Assembly: GCA_001599815.1 (NCBI GenBank) | Contig: BCIA01000004.1 | Span: 994,862 to 1,058,861 of the forward strand | Source of the DNA: Furcasterigmium furcatum | Lineage: Eukaryota > Ascomycota > Sordariomycetes > Glomerellales > Plectosphaerellaceae | Reading direction: 5' to 3' | DNA length: 64,000 nucleotides | Shown here: positions 47,902-58,166 of the stretch, piece after piece | Layout: the number at the start of each line of letters is the position of its first letter | Position numbering within the stretch: position 1 is the first letter of the stretch | Notes under the pieces: generated by a model | What the model saw: the letters and a program-made list of their open reading frames with translations, nothing else | Told to the model about the DNA's origin: nothing | The model's database searches: none | Translations under genes and position numbers: made by a program

Positions 47902-48524
47902 GCCATTTTTTCCTTTGTTGCGGACGGGCCCGAAGTCTGGGGTTGTTGGTTGACTACCTAAAGGTAGACAGACGGCGAGATGTAAATAGCAGGAATAGAC
48001 AGAGGAGGGTGCTGCCGGCTGTAGTCCGTGTACAACTGTAGGGCATTGGCAATTAAAAACGTTCAAACTGATTTGTTGGCGAGGAGTCAGGCGGTTGTAC
48101 CTTGCCTTGATACGCTTCTGGCTCATCCTGATCCCAATCCAATTCCTCTGCGAGTGCAATCCTTTCGGCCTTGGAGGGCGCGCGGAAATCTTGCTATCGA
48201 AGTCAGTCCCGAAGCTGATTCTTTTCTCGCAGCGAGGTCGCATGATGGTGATGTTTGAGTGGGAAATAATATCCTGCTGGATCTCTGTCCACTTCAGCCA
48301 GGTGAGACCAATGGTCAGGCTCAACAGTCATTGAGATCAATTCCCCCCTAGATGGCCTGGCTGGTTAGAACCATTGAATCGAAGTAGGCGAGTATTTACG
48401 GGGGATTGCAGACAATACAATGATTGCTTCGGTGCTGTTCAGAGGAAATCTCAAAAAGTTGGGTCTGTGTAAGATGCTGGGCGAGTCGACCCGGTGGGAT
48501 ATAATGCTAAATTTACCGAAATAT
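47902..48524. other. intergenic between NDUFA9 gene and U6
   Basis: The 620 bp before the U6 gene are AT-richer than the coding regions and carry no supportable ORF. The right end holds the U6 upstream promoter. Confidence 0.55.
48500..48505 (+). promoter_or_regulatory. TATA box of the U6 gene
   Basis: TATAAT lies about 25 bp upstream of the predicted U6 5' end, the expected spacing for a TATA-containing Pol III promoter. Confidence 0.6.
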
Positions 48525-48708
48525 TTCGCCTTCGGGCATTTGGTCAATTGAAACGATACAGGTGCGTTTTGCTTTGTCATTCCTGGTGGACTCCCCCAGT
48601 CCACAGGTTCGACCCGGCCTCCCGTCACTAACTTTCATTCCAGAGAAGATTAGCATGGCCCCTGCACTAAGGATGACACGCTCAATCAAAGAGAAGCTAC
48701 CAATTTTT
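48525..48708 (+). ncRNA. U6 spliceosomal snRNA with an intron
   Basis: Exon 1 (about 48525-48561) has the 5' hairpin GCC-TTCG-GGC followed by TTTGGTCAATTGAAACGATA and CAG. Exon 2 (48644 to about 48708) reads AGAAGATTAGCATGGCCCCT then GCACTAAGGATGACACGCTC, ending in a T-run. Together they give about 102 nt with the ACAGAGA box, the AGC triad and the internal stem-loop region. Between them is an 82-nt intron (48562-48643) with donor GTGCGT, branch CACTAAC and acceptor CCAG, cutting the box as ACAG|AGA. Intron-containing U6 genes are known in fission yeast and some other fungi. U6 pairs with the 5' splice site and U2 in the spliceosome's catalytic core. The ends are approximate. Confidence 0.93.
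48606..48616 (+). promoter_or_regulatory. B-box-like element inside the U6 intron
   Basis: GGTTCGACCCG resembles the Pol III B box GGTTCGANTCC at 8 of 10 fixed positions. In fission yeast the U6 intron also holds the B box. Here it lies 45 bp into the intron, within the transcribed region. Confidence 0.5.
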
Positions 48709-48713
48709 TTTTT
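48704..48713 (+). terminator. Pol III T-run terminator of U6
   Basis: Ten consecutive T directly follow the U6 3' end (CTACCAA), and further T-rich sequence continues to about 48750. Confidence 0.8.
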
Positions 48714-49170
48714 CTTTCGTTTTCTTCTTTTTTATCCCTTTTGCTTTCTACCTGGTGGAATCTTCTGTCTGAAGGCAGGTAGGTCGGGTCGTGCCTGGGG
48801 GAGCAAGGGAGGTTCTAAAGTGAGAGTTTGGCTGTGGAACTTTCGACCCACCTTTTACTAATAGGATGAATAGCGCCCCTCTATCTAGGTATAGTGCCTA
48901 TAGGCAGTGACCGTGTTTCTGATAGTGGGCGCGCCGGCGAAAAAGTGTACATTGGGCCTATTATAGTATGATGTATTATGTATCTACCGAGGTCGATTCA
49001 GGGCAACCTCCACTGCCGAGGAATCCTGGCGTCTGTGAATGGCGGCCCAGCAGTGTGACATGCGCCGATGGCGGTGGAGTTTTGGGTGCAAAACTTGAAA
49101 TCAAGGCAATCCGATGGAATTTCACTTTGTTCTCACTCTTCGGAAGACATAAGGTAGTAGCCCAACCAGA
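48714..49170. other. intergenic between U6 and EFM5
   Basis: A 457-bp stretch, T-rich at its start. It presumably holds the EFM5 promoter. No other feature seen. Confidence 0.55.
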
Positions 49171-50216
49171 ATGCCAGGCGCAGACATCGACGACGAGCCG
49201 CTGTAAGTCGACGGAGAAAAAAATGGCGGTTCGTTCGCCCAATTCGGCACAGAAGTGTTGATCGCAGCCCCAGCACCCTCTCATCCCACGCCCTCGCGGC
49301 GCTGGCCGAGTTCACCGCCGAAAAGGACGCACACGCGAAGCAGTTCGAGAAGCTCAGGGTCGAGGCCGAGCAGGCAGCCGGCGCCGAAGATGCCGTGATC
49401 CCGACCAGCATGGCCGCCTTCGAGGAGGACTGGAACGAGTCGCAGTTCTGGGTAAGTAGGCCGCTGTTCATTCCTTTGACGGATCATCATGAGGCTGATC
49501 GGATGTGCTGCTGTAGTACTCGGACGAGACGGCCACGCTGTACGCCGCTCAGCTCCTCGAGGGCGCCGGCGGGGACGAGACCATCGCCGTCATCTCGACG
49601 CCGAGCGTCTTCGTCGCCATCAAGAAGCTGCTCGTGAGTATCCTCTCACACAGGAACATGGCGAGATTTGTAGCCCTGACAAGACTCCAGAGCACGTATG
49701 AGCCCGGCAGGCCAAAGCCCAAGGTCGTCCTGCTTGAGCACGACAAGCGCTTCGAGGTCTTCCCCGAGTTTCTCTTCTACGACTTCCTGCACCCCTTCAA
49801 GCTTCCGGGTGAGTATACCGTCACGGAACCAAGTCCGCATCGCGTGCTAACCCATAGCCCAGCGGAGCTCAAGGGCACCGTCGACCGCATTATTTGCGAC
49901 CCGCCCTTCCTGAGCGAGGACTGCCAGACCAAGAGTACGTCTCTGCGCCACCCCTGACCCAGCTGTCACCGCTCTCACTAACACATTGCGCGTCGCAGCG
50001 GCTCTGACCGCTCGCTGGGTGGCCAAGGCCGACGTGGGCCGGGTCATCGTCTGCACGGGCGAGCGCGTGAAAGAGGTCGTGAACAAGGTCTACAAGGCCT
50101 TCGGCGTCAAGACCACAACCTACGAGCCCATCCACGCCCGCGGACTCAGCAACGAGTTCTACTGCTACGCCAATTTCGAGTGCGAGCACTGGACATGGCT
50201 GGCGGAGGAGCCATGA
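49171..50216 (+). CDS. EFM5: EEF1A lysine N-methyltransferase (EFM5)
   Basis: Six exons (49171-49202, 49274-49451, 49517-49633, 49691-49808, 49863-49934, 49999-50216) give 244 residues. It methylates a lysine of translation factor eEF1A (Lys79 in yeast). Family marks are TLSSHALAALAEF near the N-terminus, EDWNESQFWYSDETATLYAA, KVVLLEHDKRFEVF and FLFYDFLHPFKLP. The (D/N)PPF catalytic motif appears as IICDPPFLSEDC. The C-terminus includes SNEFYCYANFECEHWTWL. The first acceptor is ambiguous: two CAG sites 6 nt apart (exon starts 49268 or 49274) both keep frame. The third intron (57 nt) is stop-free and in frame, so its retention would still yield a protein. Confidence 0.92.
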
Positions 50217-50561
50217 TGTGGTTCGCCTTCCATGTTCCCCTCTAGAGATAGATAGATGGCACGGGCTCCAGAAAGTAGCAATCCACGAATGATGAACCGA
50301 TCATATTGAAGTCACCTTGCCATAGCACATCTGTAGCAACGCCAGAAAAAGCAGCCTCGAAGCAGCACCGACAAGCGTCGGCCCGTATGCACGTCGTGTG
50401 TCCTGGGGGGGTTCTTTCCAACGCCGGGGTAAAATGCTCGTGTAAACAAACCGCGTCGCCGCCACCACCACAACCGCCGCCGCCGCCGCCGTCCCTTCCG
50501 GGGGTATCAAGTTTCACCGGACCCGTCATAACACCGCGCTATCGTCCGGGCCCCAAGCTTT
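50217..50561. other. convergent 3' flanks of EFM5 and UBP8
   Basis: 345 bp between convergent stops. Contains a (GCC)n-type triplet tract at about 50456-50492. No gene seen. Confidence 0.6.
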
Positions 50562-52407
50562 TCACGAGAGAGACCGGATGATGTAGAACAGCAGGTATGG
50601 CTGGGCGTTGAGCACGTCCGACTTGGGCGCCAGCTCTACCTTGTGGTCGTTGAACTTGAACCACTGATCGCCCACGCGGCAGTGCGAAACGTAGTGGCCT
50701 GGGACATGTTAGTTGACTCTGATTCTCGCCAGGGGTCTGCGAAGGCAACCTACCGGTATCGATCTCGCCGACGTGGACGACGACGCTCAGGAGATCGTAA
50801 GTGCACGACCGCCCGAGCTCGAGCGACTCCTTGTTATCCCCCCCTCGGGCGCGGTTGGTGTAGGGCAGCATGTTCAGTTGCAGAGGGAAGTTAACCTTGT
50901 GATCAATCTTGGACGGTGCCCTGTCGTGCCGGCCCTGCTTGTACTCGAAGCGCTGGGAAGTGTTAGTTGGCGATGCTCATCTGAAGCGAAACAACTTGTA
51001 CACACCTTCAGCTGAATGGCGAGGACGTTCGGGAGCCGCTTAATGCTCGTGTGCCGCTTCGCCTGCTGTATACTACTACAGTTGTGGCAGCGGTACTCGC
51101 ACTTGTCCGACTTGACGTACTCCTCCTCGAGGCACTCCTGCAGGGTGAGGACGGGGTTCTTGTTGCCCGACTTCTTGATCCTCCGCTGGGCGAGGCCGTC
51201 GAGGCCGACGCTGAGGTCGAGGAACGACTGCACGGCGTTCGTGACGCCGCCACAGTTCTGGCACGTCGTGGTGCTCTGCAGCTTGCCGTAGAAGGTCTGG
51301 TGGATGATGCAGTTGCAGCTGTGCTCGCTGCCGCTCTCGGGCTTCTTGCCGTCGCCGTTGCGCTCGTGGAGCTCCTCGGCCAGGAACTGGAAGAACTCGT
51401 GCGCGTCCTGCTCCTTGGTCGTGACCAGGTTCTCGAACGCCTTGTTCTCCGAGATCCAGAACCCAGACAGGATGCTCGCAGCTGTGAAGCCGTTAGTGTT
51501 CTCGGCGGCGTAGAAGTCCTGGAACATGTCATCCATCGCGCAGCTCAGGCAGTTGGGCACGCCACAGTCGCTACTCTGGTGTCCGTCGCTGAGGTAGAAG
51601 TTGCGCAGCAGCGGGTTGTGGAGGAGGCTCTGGAGGACCACGTTCTGGTAGCAGGTCGCGCCCGCGTTGTAGATGCCGCGAAGACCGTTGGCCTTGCAGG
51701 AGGCCGTCGTGGTGTTGGTACTGATGTAGAGGGGTGTCTCCTTGAGGTTGTCGGAGAAGAGCTCGTCGTGTTTCCTCTTACGGCCTGGAGGGGGCGGTCG
51801 GTGGTCAGCGGGAGTCCGGGGGAGCAGAGGAGGAGAGGCAGGGCATGGGCCGACTTACTGGAGAATGTGCCTGTTCCGATCTTGCGCACCCTCAGCTCCT
51901 CGAGGGTAGGGTCCCAGACTATGTCGTCGCATATCTGACAGTAGAGGTAGCCGTTCCTGGACTCGACGACTGTCCGCCGACGTCAGCAGGGTCAAGCAGG
52001 AACGGGGGGGAGGGCCAGTGACATACAGAAGCGGTGGTTCTTCTTATTCCCGTGCTTCAGGCGGTCCTCCTCCTGCACGATGGTCGAGCATTGCAGGCAG
52101 AGGTAGTTGGAGGTCAGGGAGGTGCAGACGACGCCGTCCGGAGACTTTGCGGTCTGGGAGACGACGGGGGTCTGCTCGAAGATGTTCCGCAGGATCATCT
52201 TGTAGTGGTGCACGGATTTGTCCATGACCTCTTGCGATTGCTGGAACAGCCTCTGGACGTGCTCTGGTCCTATGTTAGCCCTGCATCTTGCACGTATGAA
52301 TCCCGCCCGCATCGAGACGAACCGCAGCCGTAGGTGGGCATGCCCGGGGCGGGCGACTTGACCCTGGCCACCTTGGGCGACATTGGGGTCGGCGGCCGAG
52401 CAGACAT
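50562..52407 (-). CDS. UBP8: SAGA-associated ubiquitin hydrolase Ubp8
   Basis: Six exons (52407-52323, 52269-52027, 51969-51859, 51784-51006, 50952-50754, 50698-50562) give 517 residues; introns are 53-74 nt. Ubp8 removes ubiquitin from histone H2B within the SAGA coactivator. A ZnF-UBP domain lies at about residues 28-140 (GCGPEHVQRLF, NYLCLQCSTIV, HGNKKNHRFF and YCQICDDIVWDPTL). The USP domain follows with the Cys box GIYNAGATCYQNVVLQS (C191), a second zinc site (SCNCIIHQTF, CQNCGG, CEYRCHNC) and the His box GHYVSHCRVGDQWFKFND. The Cys box departs from the usual TCFMNS. The first intron has an unusual GTTCGT donor. The stop (TGA) follows IIRSLS. Confidence 0.93.
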
Positions 52408-53404
52408 GGCGGGCAGCTGGGAGCGATTGGGTGGTAGGTTGTAGGATGCCAGTGGTAAGGTGTATAGTGTAAGATCGGGTCGCCCCTGTCGGAATAGGTG
52501 GGAGAATCTGGAGGAGAGGATCTAGGAAATGTTGGACTTGGAGGATCGATCGGCGGGAGAGGAGGAAGCTCTGGTCGTCGGGGAGGATGCTGTCGGAGCA
52601 GAGAAGAAAGGTATGCCGTGGTCCGCCCTGAGCTCGGAGGTTAGCAAGAGCTTGCGCTTTGCAGAAGCAGTCCACCCATTGTCCGGGCGAGCGAGTCCTG
52701 GCAACTGAATAGAGTTGAGGGTGATGAATAGGTGGCGGGTCGTATTTACCGTTGCCCGGCACAATGCGCCAGAGAAGCCCAACAATGGCACCAACAATAG
52801 AATTCAGAAAAAAAAAAGCCAGCACTCCGGGAAACCGCAATCCCATACACCTAGCAGCCGGGTCGTTGTTATCCGTCGCGACACCACTCCTGGACCGCGC
52901 GATGGTGAGGCCGACTTGGATGTTTCTGGGGATGATGCAAGCTTAGTACGACTTGCCTGCTCGGCCGGGCTCGCTATGATCCAGATCCCCGGCTGCTAAA
53001 GTGATGGATTGGCAGGGGATGCTGGGGCTTATCGGCACCTGATCGGACCTTGAATGCTTATCGGGGTCCCTCGTCCCCTGAAACCATGGGCGCCTTCAGC
53101 ACGCGTGCTCACTAATTGCCCTCCATCCATGCAGCCCGGCGGGGGCCGGCGGGAACGAAATTTTAGCGGGGCATCATGAGGCTCAACTGCGGCTTGATGC
53201 GGTGCACCGCCACTTGGGCCAAGCCAATTCCCAGGCTTCCGTCCCATTCAGTGACTCCGATGATGACTGAACCTCGGCACATCAGTCATCCCGCATCTCT
53301 GTATTTATATCAACCAGTTCCCTGTGCTTCACAGAAAAGCACGACATCTTGCGGGGTAATGGAGACTCAGGGGTATATTCTGCCATCCTGATCTGACTCC
53401 TTGC
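52408..53404. other. divergent region UBP8/LACTB2-like
   Basis: About 1 kb holding both upstream regions. Frames such as 52522-52797 have no domain. No RNA gene or repeat seen. Confidence 0.55.
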
Positions 53405-54403
53405 ATGAGTTGGTCCCTGAAATACAGGGCACGCCCAAGTACATCTTCTTCCTCTCACATGTTCGCCCGCGTCTTACACCCCTCCCTTCGCCCAAAGAGA
53501 ATACCATTCCCAAAACACACTAGAGGACACAGCAGGATGGCCGGCCAGCTCGTCCCATTGCCAGACGTGGAGAGGCTCAGTCCCGCCTGCATCCGCATCC
53601 TGGGCGGAAACCCGGGCAAGTTCACCTTGCAGGGCACGAACACCTACCTCGTCGGGACCGGCAGCCGCCGTCTCCTCATCGACTCCGGCGAGGGGAGGCA
53701 GGCGTGGATAGAGTCCGTCAAGAAGACCCTGCAAGAAGAAAAGGCCAGCGTCGACGCCCTGCTCATCTCCCACTGGCACGATGACCACGTCGGCGGCATC
53801 AAGGACCTCCTGGCCCTGTCACCGGAGACCAAGGTGTACAAGAACCGGCCCGACCCGGGCCAGCTGGATATCTCCGACGGCCAGAGGTTCGCCGTCGACG
53901 GCGCCACGCTGACGGCGTATCACACGCCCGGCCACACGAACGACCACATGGTCTTCGTCCTCGAGCAGGAGAAATCCATGTTCACGGCCGACAACGTCCT
54001 CGGCCAGGGCACGGCCGTGTTCGAGAGCCTGGGCACGTACATCGCCAGCCTCGAGCGGATGCACCCCCTCTTCACGGGGAGGGGGTACCCCGGCCACGGC
54101 CCGGTCATCGACGAGGGCCCGGCCCGGGTGCGCGAGTACATCCAGCACCGGAAGCAGCGCGAGGACCAGGTCGTGCGGACGCTGAAGAGCGCCAAGGCCG
54201 GGGCGGAGCCGGCGGCGTCGGCGGCACGGGAGTGGACGGCCATGGAGCTGGTCAAGATCATCTACGTGGACGTGCCCGTGGAGCTGCACGTGCCGGCGGC
54301 CGGGGGCGTGCTGAAGATTCTCGCCAAGCTGGCAGAGGAGGGCAGGGTGGTGAGGACGGAGGACGGGGAGAGATGGGCGTGGAAGGACCGGTCCGCCCTG
54401 TAA
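53405..54403 (+). CDS. metallo-beta-lactamase fold hydrolase (LACTB2-like)
   Basis: A single exon of up to 332 residues. The zinc-binding motif SHWHDDHVGG (H123, H125, D127, H128) is followed by TPGHTNDHM, FTADNVLGQGTAVFE and GHGPVIDEG. A C-terminal winged-helix region (TAMELVKIIY...) is typical of LACTB2. Human LACTB2 is a mitochondrial endoribonuclease; related fungal proteins act as thioesterases in polyketide pathways. Here no polyketide synthase is nearby, so a housekeeping role is more likely. An inner ATG (residue 45, MAGQLVPLPDVERL) begins the conserved part. The residues before it (MFARVLHPSLRPKRIPFPKH) are basic and could target mitochondria. Confidence 0.88.
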   Translation: MSWSLKYRARPSTSSSSHMFARVLHPSLRPKRIPFPKHTRGHSRMAGQLVPLPDVERLSPACIRILGGNPGKFTLQGTNTYLVGTGSRRLLIDSGEGRQAWIESVKKTLQEEKASVDALLISHWHDDHVGGIKDLLALSPETKVYKNRPDPGQLDISDGQRFAVDGATLTAYHTPGHTNDHMVFVLEQEKSMFTADNVLGQGTAVFESLGTYIASLERMHPLFTGRGYPGHGPVIDEGPARVREYIQHRKQREDQVVRTLKSAKAGAEPAASAAREWTAMELVKIIYVDVPVELHVPAAGGVLKILAKLAEEGRVVRTEDGERWAWKDRSAL

Positions 54404-55909
54404 TTCTGGAACGGGATATCCGGGCTGAGTACCGGATAGATTGCATTACCGTTTAGAGAGTGTGATTCCAGGACGACGGTAGAGGACATGGCAAGCACGA
54501 TGTTTTACGCCATCTTTTGAGTGCATGGAATGCCCGATGATGCTGATATTCTCGCTGCGACTCAGGAGCTGCCGGCCGGCCTGATGGTCAACACCGAAAA
54601 ACACGGCCGGCAGGGTGGCAGGTGGTTCACGAGAGCGACACTCCCAGAGGGTTGATGTTGAATCATCTATACTGAAAATGGCTAATAACACTCCTTTGGC
54701 CTGTTGGTTGATCGGCATCTCTGCATGATGGCCCAGATGACCTAACTGACACATGGCGAGGTGAGGTGAAAACCTGCAGCCTCACGGTGGTTACACGACG
54801 AGCTGCAGACTATTTCGCGCAGTCAAAGCCCTTCCGGAGGGCAGGCAGGCTGCAGCCGGGCGGTCCAACCCATGGTCACATCCGCATGTCGTGTCCAGTG
54901 GAAAGCAGGACAGTTGCCTGATCGCGGAGACACGCGCAGGCCGGACATCCGATCATCCTGTTCCCCATGATGCGATGCGTCGAGCACGATTGGCGAAGAA
55001 GCTCATACGGGCAGAGGTAGCTTATCTCATCCGTGTCTCGCGGGGCGTGTGGCATGCGATGCTGGCCTCGATTCGACTTCGCCGCACGATCAACCTGCCA
55101 GTCAGAGCGCAGTCGGCGGGCACCGAACGGATGACAGGACACGGATGCGTCTCGCATGCATGAAGCAGTGTGCATGTGCAAGCCTCCGCTCCTCACACGC
55201 GACCCTCCTTGCCTCCCTTGACCGCTCTTGTGCGACGGGCGAGGAACTTCGGCGAGGTGTGCTCGGTGTGCAACGCGATGTTGGGGATGAAGAAGCAGGG
55301 ATGGTTTTTTAGTGGGCAATTCCAAGACTGGGGATCCGACGTGACGATGCGACTTGGGCGGGCAGTCACAACCCGCCGGCCATTCCTTCCCGCCCTGGGT
55401 CGTGACGGGTGGACCATACCTGCCTGCCCTGCCAGTCAACAGTGCTTCCCTGGCTATTGCCTCAACCCAGTTGAGCAGTCATTTGCGAGAGGTGACGACA
55501 CTCTGGTCGGCCGTGCCTTCCAACCGAGTCGGGCTGTTGGTGGAGGTGCCCGGCCTTAGTAAGATCTTAGGGCACCTCAGTCGGGATGCCTCCATCAACC
55601 AGCACAACACCGACCATCCAGGCCACTTCTATTAGTAGAGTAGCGTCCCTCGAACGTCGCGCCGGTCCATTAATCCTGCAACATACCTACGCATACCCTT
55701 GCTCGGACCACGGCATATCCTCCCAAACCCTCGCTGATATTGCCCTCTCGATCCTGGGATGCGACCACTCTATCGATCATACCCCGCGATCTCGCCTTGA
55801 TCTTCCTCACCGCCACCTCACTCACTACCCCTGCTGCCGCCGGTACTAGCCGGCCAGACTTGAGCCCGAGCCCGACCCCAGAAATAAAGGCGCATCCGAG
55901 CACGACACC
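54404..55909. other. intergenic 1.5 kb upstream of RTG2
   Basis: No supportable gene; open frames up to 187 codons (54876-55439 minus) lack domains. The stretch should contain the RTG2 promoter at its right end. Confidence 0.5.
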
Positions 55910-57932
55910 ATGGAATCCCAGCCGGCCGTTGACATCATCACCCTCGACAACTTCGCAGACCGTCTCCCGCCATGGGACCCCTCCGCCTCGAGTCACCTGT
56001 ATGCCCTGGTTGACATGGGAAGGTTGGTCGCTCCTGTTTCGTCCTCCAACCGCGCGGTTGATGTGCGGTAAACAAGGGCTCGCTCGGCTGACACGTCTGT
56101 GCCCTCAAAAAGCAATGGCATTCGCTTCTCCATCTCCGACCTCACCCCTCCCCAGACTCGACTCCTGCGATGCGTCTACCGCGAACGCGCCGGAATTTCT
56201 CTCTTTGACGCCCTGTCCGACTCTCAGAGCAGCAATGGCGGCTCCGGCGCAGCGGACGGGCCTCTCCTGTTCCCGCCAGAGACCATAAGTGAGGTCGCTG
56301 AGACGCTCGCGCGCTTTCGCCGCATTGCCAACTCTTATGGCGTTCCCGTGGCCCATTTCTCCGTCCTCGCGACCGAGGCCATGCGCCGCGCCGCCAATGC
56401 CGGCACCATGCTGACTGCCATCCGTGACGCTGCCAACATTGGCGTTCACGTCCTTGCGCCTCCCGTCGAGACCTTGTTCGGCGCCGTCATGGGCTCTCGA
56501 TCTGCCTTCGTCGACGTATCCCGTGGAGGCCTGTTCTTGGACCTCGGCGGAGGCTCCGTGCAGATGACGTGGGTCGACACAACGCTGCCTGACTACCCGA
56601 TAGAGGCGGCGAGTGCCGGCGAGAGCATGCCCTTCGGCGCCGCGCGACTCATCCGTGTTCTCGAGCACCAGCCCGGGGAGGTCCAGACCCTCGAGAAGGC
56701 GAGGCTGCGGACAAGCATGCAAGCCGCTTTCGCGAAGCTGTGCGACAGGTTCCCTGCCTTGAGAGAGGCTACTCAGGCCCGCGCCACCAAGGCAGATGTC
56801 AACTCGTCCGGCCGGCAAGACGCTCACCCAGGAATCGACGTGTACATGTGTGGCGGCGGTTTCAGAGGGTACGGGTGCATGCTCATGCACAACGACCCCA
56901 TCAAGCCATACCCCATTCCCTCGGTTGGCACATACACAGTGTCCGGCGACTTCTTCAAGCAAACGGACAGGATGCGGCGTACGAATGCAGAGACCGAGGG
57001 TAAGATCTACGGCATGTCCACTCGCAGACGGCAGCAGTTCCCTGCGATCATCGAGGTTGTTGAGTCCTTCATCGAAATCGTCCCCAACCTCCGCACGGTC
57101 ACCTTTTGCGCCGGCTCCAATCGCGACGGGGCGTTGCTCATGAAGCTACCCAAGTCCCTGAGGGAAAGCAACCCTCTCGAGGCTCTGGCCGGCCTCTCCG
57201 ATGCAGATATGCCGATTGCGCGAGCGGCACTCAAGGCATTGCATGGCGCTGTACCGTCCAGCACGGACCTTTCCACCACGCCGACCATCTTCTCTCTCGG
57301 CTTGGGGCCCTTGTTCGCCCGCCTAGTTTGGGTTCATCAGGGCGAGGACGGCGATGCGAATGCCGCGTATGCGCTTCACGAAGCGGTAGCCCGAGATCCT
57401 AGTGCCCCGGGCCTCACGCACCTTGCCCGCGCAGTACTCGGCATCACAGTCTGCGCTCGTTGGGGATCCAATCTCGGACCCATCGACACCGTCCTGCATG
57501 AGAATCTCAAGGGCCTCATCACCACGGTGAACCGCGAAGCCATCTTCTGGGCTGAGTACCTGGGTGCAGTGGCAGCCATCATGGTCGATCTCGTGCCTGT
57601 CTGGCCAAAGGCCGAGGAGAAGATAGAGAGCATTGTCAAGTACGTATTTCATTCATTCTGCAGTTCTCATCATCATCAAAATTTTGCCTCGCCACCCATT
57701 TTGGCACCGGAAAAGAAAGCCGTGTTGACCCAGCCGTACCAGATTCGAAGCCACCAAAGACAAGACAAAGGGGGGCAAAGACCGGATCAATCTGACCGTC
57801 CTCGTATCGAAAGATGCAGGAAACGGGATAAACCCGGACGACGTCATGAACCGTCTAGAAAGGATCGGAAAAGTGAAAGGAGAGAAGAGGGAAATCAAGG
57901 TAAAGGCCAAGTTGCAGAGACTCGAGACTTGA
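55910..57932 (+). CDS. RTG2: retrograde regulation protein Rtg2 (Ppx/GppA family)
   Basis: Three exons (55910-56022, 56113-57639, 57743-57932) give 609 residues; introns are 90 and 103 nt. The first intron splits the ASKHA phosphate-1 motif (VDMG|SNGIRFSI). The second phosphate motif FLDLGGGSVQMTW is intact. Rtg2 senses mitochondrial state in yeast and drives retrograde signalling; its enzymatic activity is unproven. The catalytic-type SVLATEAMRRAANA and the C-terminal domain (INLTVLVSKDAG, then PDDVMNRLERIG) are present. The continuing open frame past 57640 is intron read-through; the spliced frame ends with QRLET at 57932. Convergent with the Zn2Cys6 gene, 234 bp apart. Confidence 0.93.
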
Positions 57933-58166
57933 TAACGACACCCATAACGCCCAATGATACCCCCACAGCATCCACCAAGGAAGGACTGGTTTCCTGAACT
58001 GCACTCATCGATCATATCTCATCCAGCTGTCGTGATCGAACTCGTGAAATCGTGAGAGTCATAACTAACCCGGAGGAACAAACAGAAAGAAATTTGACAA
58101 GGAAAGATTGTAAGTGCAACCAAATAGGCCGCTGACTCCCTGACATCCTCAGTCACAACATTTCCA

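Noticed and set aside
57640..57997. C-terminal extension of the RTG2 open frame
   Set aside because: The frame continues past 57640 into Arg/Gln-rich sequence, but splicing at GTACGT and CCAG (57640-57742) gives the family-like C-terminus INLTVLVSKDAG with a stop at 57932.
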